From assembly GCA_937922805.1 (NCBI GenBank), contig CALAJV010000022.1, forward strand, positions 19,001 to 83,000: a DNA stretch of 64,000 nucleotides, given 5' to 3'. Under the pieces are notes generated by a model. The model made no database searches. It was not told where the DNA came from and was given only the letters and a program-made list of their open reading frames with translations. The translations under genes and the position numbers were made by a program. Positions 60,498 through 64,000 of this stretch are shown here, piece after piece; the stretch's first letter is position 1, and each line of letters begins with the position of its first letter. This DNA is from an uncultured Acidimicrobiales bacterium (GTDB lineage Bacteria; Actinomycetota; Acidimicrobiia; Acidimicrobiales; SZUA-35).

Positions 60498-63400
60498 ATG
60501 CGAAACCCCCGGGTATCTCCCCGTCTAATTGTCACTATGATTGCGATGACGTTGTTGTTGGCTGTCTTGCCGTCAACATCGCCAGCGCAAGCTACCGGGC
60601 CTCAGCAGAACGAGATCGTTCTTTCCGTTATCTACGACGGGTTACAACCGAACGGGGACCCGCCATTCGCTGCTAACACCGATGGCATGCATACGCCCGG
60701 TGATGACGACAACCAGAACAACAATGTTGTTCGATCCAACGATTTGATTGGTTACCGAATCGACTGGAACGTCAACGAGGTCGACGGCACCATGACAACT
60801 ATCACGGCCACATTGCCTGAAGGTATGTCGTGGATAGAAGATCCGGGCACAAGCACCGGTGTCCCTACTGGTTGTGTTGATGACGCCACATCGTCTATCA
60901 CCGGCAATGACGGTCGTGACTTAGTGTGCAACACCGATGCTGAACACGAAGGTTCAAACGGTGTTATCAGACCAATCGCAACCGCTGGTTCGCAGTTCGA
61001 TGCCACCGAGTTGACGATGCAAGCGTTCATCGGCACCGATCAAACGCCACCGGTTGGTTCGAATACAATCACGATTTGGGCTTCAGCACGACCAAAGGCT
61101 GACTGGGTCAAAGGCAAAGATGTGCTCGCTGGCGATCCGCCGGTTGTCGTTGCCCAAGAGCCAGCCGAAGAGATTCATGGGGTTACTGACCCGGCGACTG
61201 GCGAAGTTGGCCGGATTTGGTTGTACCCACTGCGACTGAGGCCAGTTGGTGGTCTCGTTAGCGCTGAGAAGATGGACGATTCCCAAGACATCGAGTTCTG
61301 GGATCATGCATACCAGATGCCACCGGGGGCGAAGTTAGCAACCGGGCTTGTTCCCGACAGCTCCACCGGAACAGTTCGAACCGCTTGCGGGCCTTATGAC
61401 GGCACCGACGCTTTCGCTGTTGGTTCAACTGGAACATGGACCTGTACCGATGAAACAGCTACGGCGAGCACTGGCTATCCGGTCACCAAAGTAACGATCA
61501 GCGGTCACGATACAAGTGTGCCACCAGCGGTGCTCGGCGACGGCAGCGCAAACAACGCTGGTGAAATACTCGTTGGGCAAATAGCGTTCTTCGTTCCTGA
61601 GTCTGGTTTCACCAGTTTCCCCCAAGATATCTACAACGCAATGTCGGGCACGATTGATGCGATCGCCGCGCCCAGCGACATTGCCCCAGTTCAAGTATGG
61701 GGCTCGGCCCCCGCGTCTTTTGATGAAGCAGGAGTGGTCAACAACTACGCCTACTGGAAAGCAACTGAGGTTCCAGCCGACGGCGGACCGGGTCGCTCTT
61801 TCCGTCACACAGTCAAATACAACAATGGCCCATATCAGGAACTAAGCAAGACCTTCCCAGACGGTCGCAACTACCGCGGCTTCGATGGTCGGCGTGAAAG
61901 CGTTGGAGGCAAGGGACCTTCAGTAACAAACACGGCTAACGACCCACTTGCTCCCGGTTGGGGAGTCGCCTACGCCTCTCCGATGTCACAAATAAGTCCT
62001 CGAGGAAACGATCTAGTGATTTCAGCCGAGCTGGATCACATCCAAACCTCACCAACTTCTGGCTACTATTATGAGCCGTCGTCGTTGTGCGTCAACATCG
62101 ACCCAACTCACCAGGAATTAGTTGCTCTTCCCGCTCAATTCGATGTGAACGAGCTGGTCGACACGAGTCATCCATTCGCCTACTGGGCGCAACCACATGA
62201 CAGCACAACCCAAGAGTCTTCCAACACGGGGCCATTAGCCCAGGTTCAGATCGGCGCCCACCCGAACTATGCGTATCACGTATTCAGCTACACCCACCTG
62301 GTGGAATCGACCTTGGTCGACCTTCCGTATGTGGTTGAGTTCGCGGCCGGCCTTGTAGCCCCCGATCAAAATACCGCAATCAACGACGTTACGTGCAACA
62401 ACGCTGACGTTGATGGTCGCGGCTGGGTTGATTCAGCTGGAGACTTGTCAGTATTCGACACCAATGCCGATGGCCGGTACGAAGACATTACTCATGTTCG
62501 CCTGCGAGTAACTGGCCCAATGCGATGGCGAGGAACGACACCAAATCCATTCAACCGCGGCGGGTCAGAGTCTTGGGGAACCTCTATTAACCTGAACCTC
62601 CAAGTTCGCGTAAAGGACGACCCGCTTGTGAACCAAGCCGACCAGGAGCTGTTCGTTTACGCTTCTCGGGCCTACACCCCGGCAGCGACTCAAGGTAGCC
62701 CCGATGGCGTCAACGTTTGGGATCCGGCTACCCAGGCAAATCCTGGCACCGAAACGTGCACAAACACCACCAACACGGTGTTCCGCAATCATTACGGAGA
62801 CGGTGTTGACCACAACACTCTCGTGCCGAACGGCTGGTGCAACCTTCCCTACGAAGATGATGGTGCCAGCTCAAATGATTTGAGTGACAATCCGTATGAC
62901 TTTGGCGGCGGCGGCCAGGACGCTTACGAGCTCTGCCAGGCTGTTACCTATATCTCCACCGGTTGCTACCCTCGCATGATACACGCTGACAAGGTGGCGA
63001 TTGTCGAGGCTGATACTGCTATCAGTAAAACAAACTTGGCTGGAGCCAATGACGTCAATCAGAACGGCGATCTTGTCGAATTCGAAATTGTTCCTCGGAT
63101 TGTTGGCTCGAATCTTGACACACTCTCTGATGTGATCGTGACCGACGTTCTTCCGGCCAAGTACGAGTTTGTTGCTTTCACCCAGAATCCGGTGACGACA
63201 ACCAACACTAACGCTACTACGCCACCGAACAACGATGGTACTGCTCTGGCCTCACCGGTTTGTTCGATTGCTGGTCAGACCATCAGCTGCGACTTTGGCA
63301 CACAAGTTGGGGGTTGGTCTGACACGATCCGTTACCAGGTTCGAGTCGTCGGTACGTTAGCTAACGAGACAATTACCAACACGGTGAGGATCAATGCCAA

Positions 63401-64000
63401 TGATGCATTGTCTGGCCTGGCGAAGTCTCCCAAAACAGCCTTCGCACGCTCGTTCACTCCTGACGAATTTGATGAATCTGGCATCATGAAAATGGTTGAA
63501 CGCCATATTGGCCCATGTGGCTCTCTAGTCGCTGGGCCCGGTGATGGCCCGGCTGAACAAGCTGCTGATTGTTCAGTTATCGCTGCCGATTCCTCGATTC
63601 GTTTCTCGCTTGACGCAGTCAACGAAGGTCTGGCCGATCTTGACAACTATCGAGTAATCGACGTATTGCCTCATAACGCTGATGCGGTTGAGCCTGCCTC
63701 GGCGACTCTGACTGGTGATGGACGTACGCCGGTTTCTGCCTTTGGTGGGACCCTCGATCTGGTTGCCTTCACCGCTCCTGGCGCGACGGTTTTGTATTCT
63801 GCTGATCCGGCCGTTTCGATTAGTCGTGACCCTGATGTTTCAGAAACGGCGAACACGTGGTGTGATGCAGCCGCTGGTGGTGCTGCAATATTTGGTGCTG
63901 GCGCTTGCCCAGCGACTGCCGCCAATGTGACAGCGGTATACGCAGACCTCGGAGTGCTAACGGTCGGCGAAACGCGGACTATGCAGTTGGACCTAGTTAC
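60498..64000 (+). CDS. Very large secreted protein with DUF11-like repeats, open at the window end
   Basis: At least 1167 residues; no stop before 64000, so it is partial at its 3' end. ATG 60498 with GGAG 5-6 bases upstream. Signal peptide ~1-33 (LLLAVLPSTSPAQA). The body is rich in Asn, Thr and Asp with few Lys. Repeated beta-sandwich units have DUF11-like phrases: GDLVEFEIVPRIVGSN, VIVTDVLPAKYEFV, YQVRVVGTLANETITNTV and, later, IRFSLDAVNEGLADLDNYRVIDVLP. Such domains often form long surface stalks joined by isopeptide bonds. A cell-wall anchor, if any, would lie beyond the window. Confidence 0.8.
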   Translation, partial: MRNPRVSPRLIVTMIAMTLLLAVLPSTSPAQATGPQQNEIVLSVIYDGLQPNGDPPFAANTDGMHTPGDDDNQNNNVVRSNDLIGYRIDWNVNEVDGTMTTITATLPEGMSWIEDPGTSTGVPTGCVDDATSSITGNDGRDLVCNTDAEHEGSNGVIRPIATAGSQFDATELTMQAFIGTDQTPPVGSNTITIWASARPKADWVKGKDVLAGDPPVVVAQEPAEEIHGVTDPATGEVGRIWLYPLRLRPVGGLVSAEKMDDSQDIEFWDHAYQMPPGAKLATGLVPDSSTGTVRTACGPYDGTDAFAVGSTGTWTCTDETATASTGYPVTKVTISGHDTSVPPAVLGDGSANNAGEILVGQIAFFVPESGFTSFPQDIYNAMSGTIDAIAAPSDIAPVQVWGSAPASFDEAGVVNNYAYWKATEVPADGGPGRSFRHTVKYNNGPYQELSKTFPDGRNYRGFDGRRESVGGKGPSVTNTANDPLAPGWGVAYASPMSQISPRGNDLVISAELDHIQTSPTSGYYYEPSSLCVNIDPTHQELVALPAQFDVNELVDTSHPFAYWAQPHDSTTQESSNTGPLAQVQIGAHPNYAYHVFSYTHLVESTLVDLPYVVEFAAGLVAPDQNTAINDVTCNNADVDGRGWVDSAGDLSVFDTNADGRYEDITHVRLRVTGPMRWRGTTPNPFNRGGSESWGTSINLNLQVRVKDDPLVNQADQELFVYASRAYTPAATQGSPDGVNVWDPATQANPGTETCTNTTNTVFRNHYGDGVDHNTLVPNGWCNLPYEDDGASSNDLSDNPYDFGGGGQDAYELCQAVTYISTGCYPRMIHADKVAIVEADTAISKTNLAGANDVNQNGDLVEFEIVPRIVGSNLDTLSDVIVTDVLPAKYEFVAFTQNPVTTTNTNATTPPNNDGTALASPVCSIAGQTISCDFGTQVGGWSDTIRYQVRVVGTLANETITNTVRINANDALSGLAKSPKTAFARSFTPDEFDESGIMKMVERHIGPCGSLVAGPGDGPAEQAADCSVIAADSSIRFSLDAVNEGLADLDNYRVIDVLPHNADAVEPASATLTGDGRTPVSAFGGTLDLVAFTAPGATVLYSADPAVSISRDPDVSETANTWCDAAAGGAAIFGAGACPATAANVTAVYADLGVLTVGETRTMQLDLV

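Overview
The window looks like chromosomal DNA of an actinobacterium, most plausibly of the class Acidimicrobiia. The grounds are indirect: an F420-type luciferase-like oxidoreductase, a HelD/HelR-type helicase, a WYL regulator, PknB-type kinase architecture, two secreted hydrolases carrying DUF4214 repeats, a large secreted beta-helix/Cna-B-like protein, moderate GC, and many GTG/TTG starts. I see no rRNA, tRNA, CRISPR array, transposase or phage gene.

Layout. 1-9.2 kb holds a VanZ-like protein, the competence pair comEA-comEC, a thioredoxin-TPR protein, an LLM oxidoreductase, an AI-2E-type membrane protein, an FMN-binding protein, and a WYL regulator divergent from a TIGR03086 protein with a clear palindromic operator between them. 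9.2-18.8 kb (mostly minus strand) holds an acyl-AMP ligase, a phosphodiester glycosidase, an FAD disulfide oxidoreductase, a crotonase, a HelD-type helicase split into two in-frame ORFs, and a polysaccharide deacetylase. 18.9-25.1 kb holds rlmG and a proV-proW-proX glycine betaine/proline uptake operon with a structured leader and a strong terminator.

25.2-31.4 kb is the most interesting stretch. An aldehyde dehydrogenase and a PF06684 protein are followed by an AhpD/CMD-like protein whose reading frame is interrupted by TGA exactly where the second Cys of the CxxC redox motif belongs (C-F-Y-U). A hairpin with a GTT apical loop lies just downstream, as expected for a bacterial SECIS, so this is a candidate selenoprotein. 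Convergent to it is a two-gene sulfide oxidation operon (type II SQR, then persulfide dioxygenase-rhodanese).

31.4-42.9 kb holds a small lipoprotein, a transmembrane Ser/Thr kinase, a 1250-residue secreted protein with a hydrophobic core and a C-terminal FG-GAP-like repeat domain, the cobU-cobT-cobS operon, and an HD-GYP protein with a Thr-rich extracytoplasmic tail. 42.9-52.5 kb is a polysaccharide locus: methyltransferase, propeller-like protein, two GT4 and one GT2 glycosyltransferases, an APH-like kinase, and a Wzm/Wzt ABC exporter. 52.5-64 kb holds large secreted proteins (beta-helix/Cna-B-like, a subtilase with Trp-rich DGDGWGWDG motifs, and an open-ended DUF11-like protein) together with decayed or frameshifted small secreted genes.

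All assignments rest on reading motifs by eye; no database search was run.
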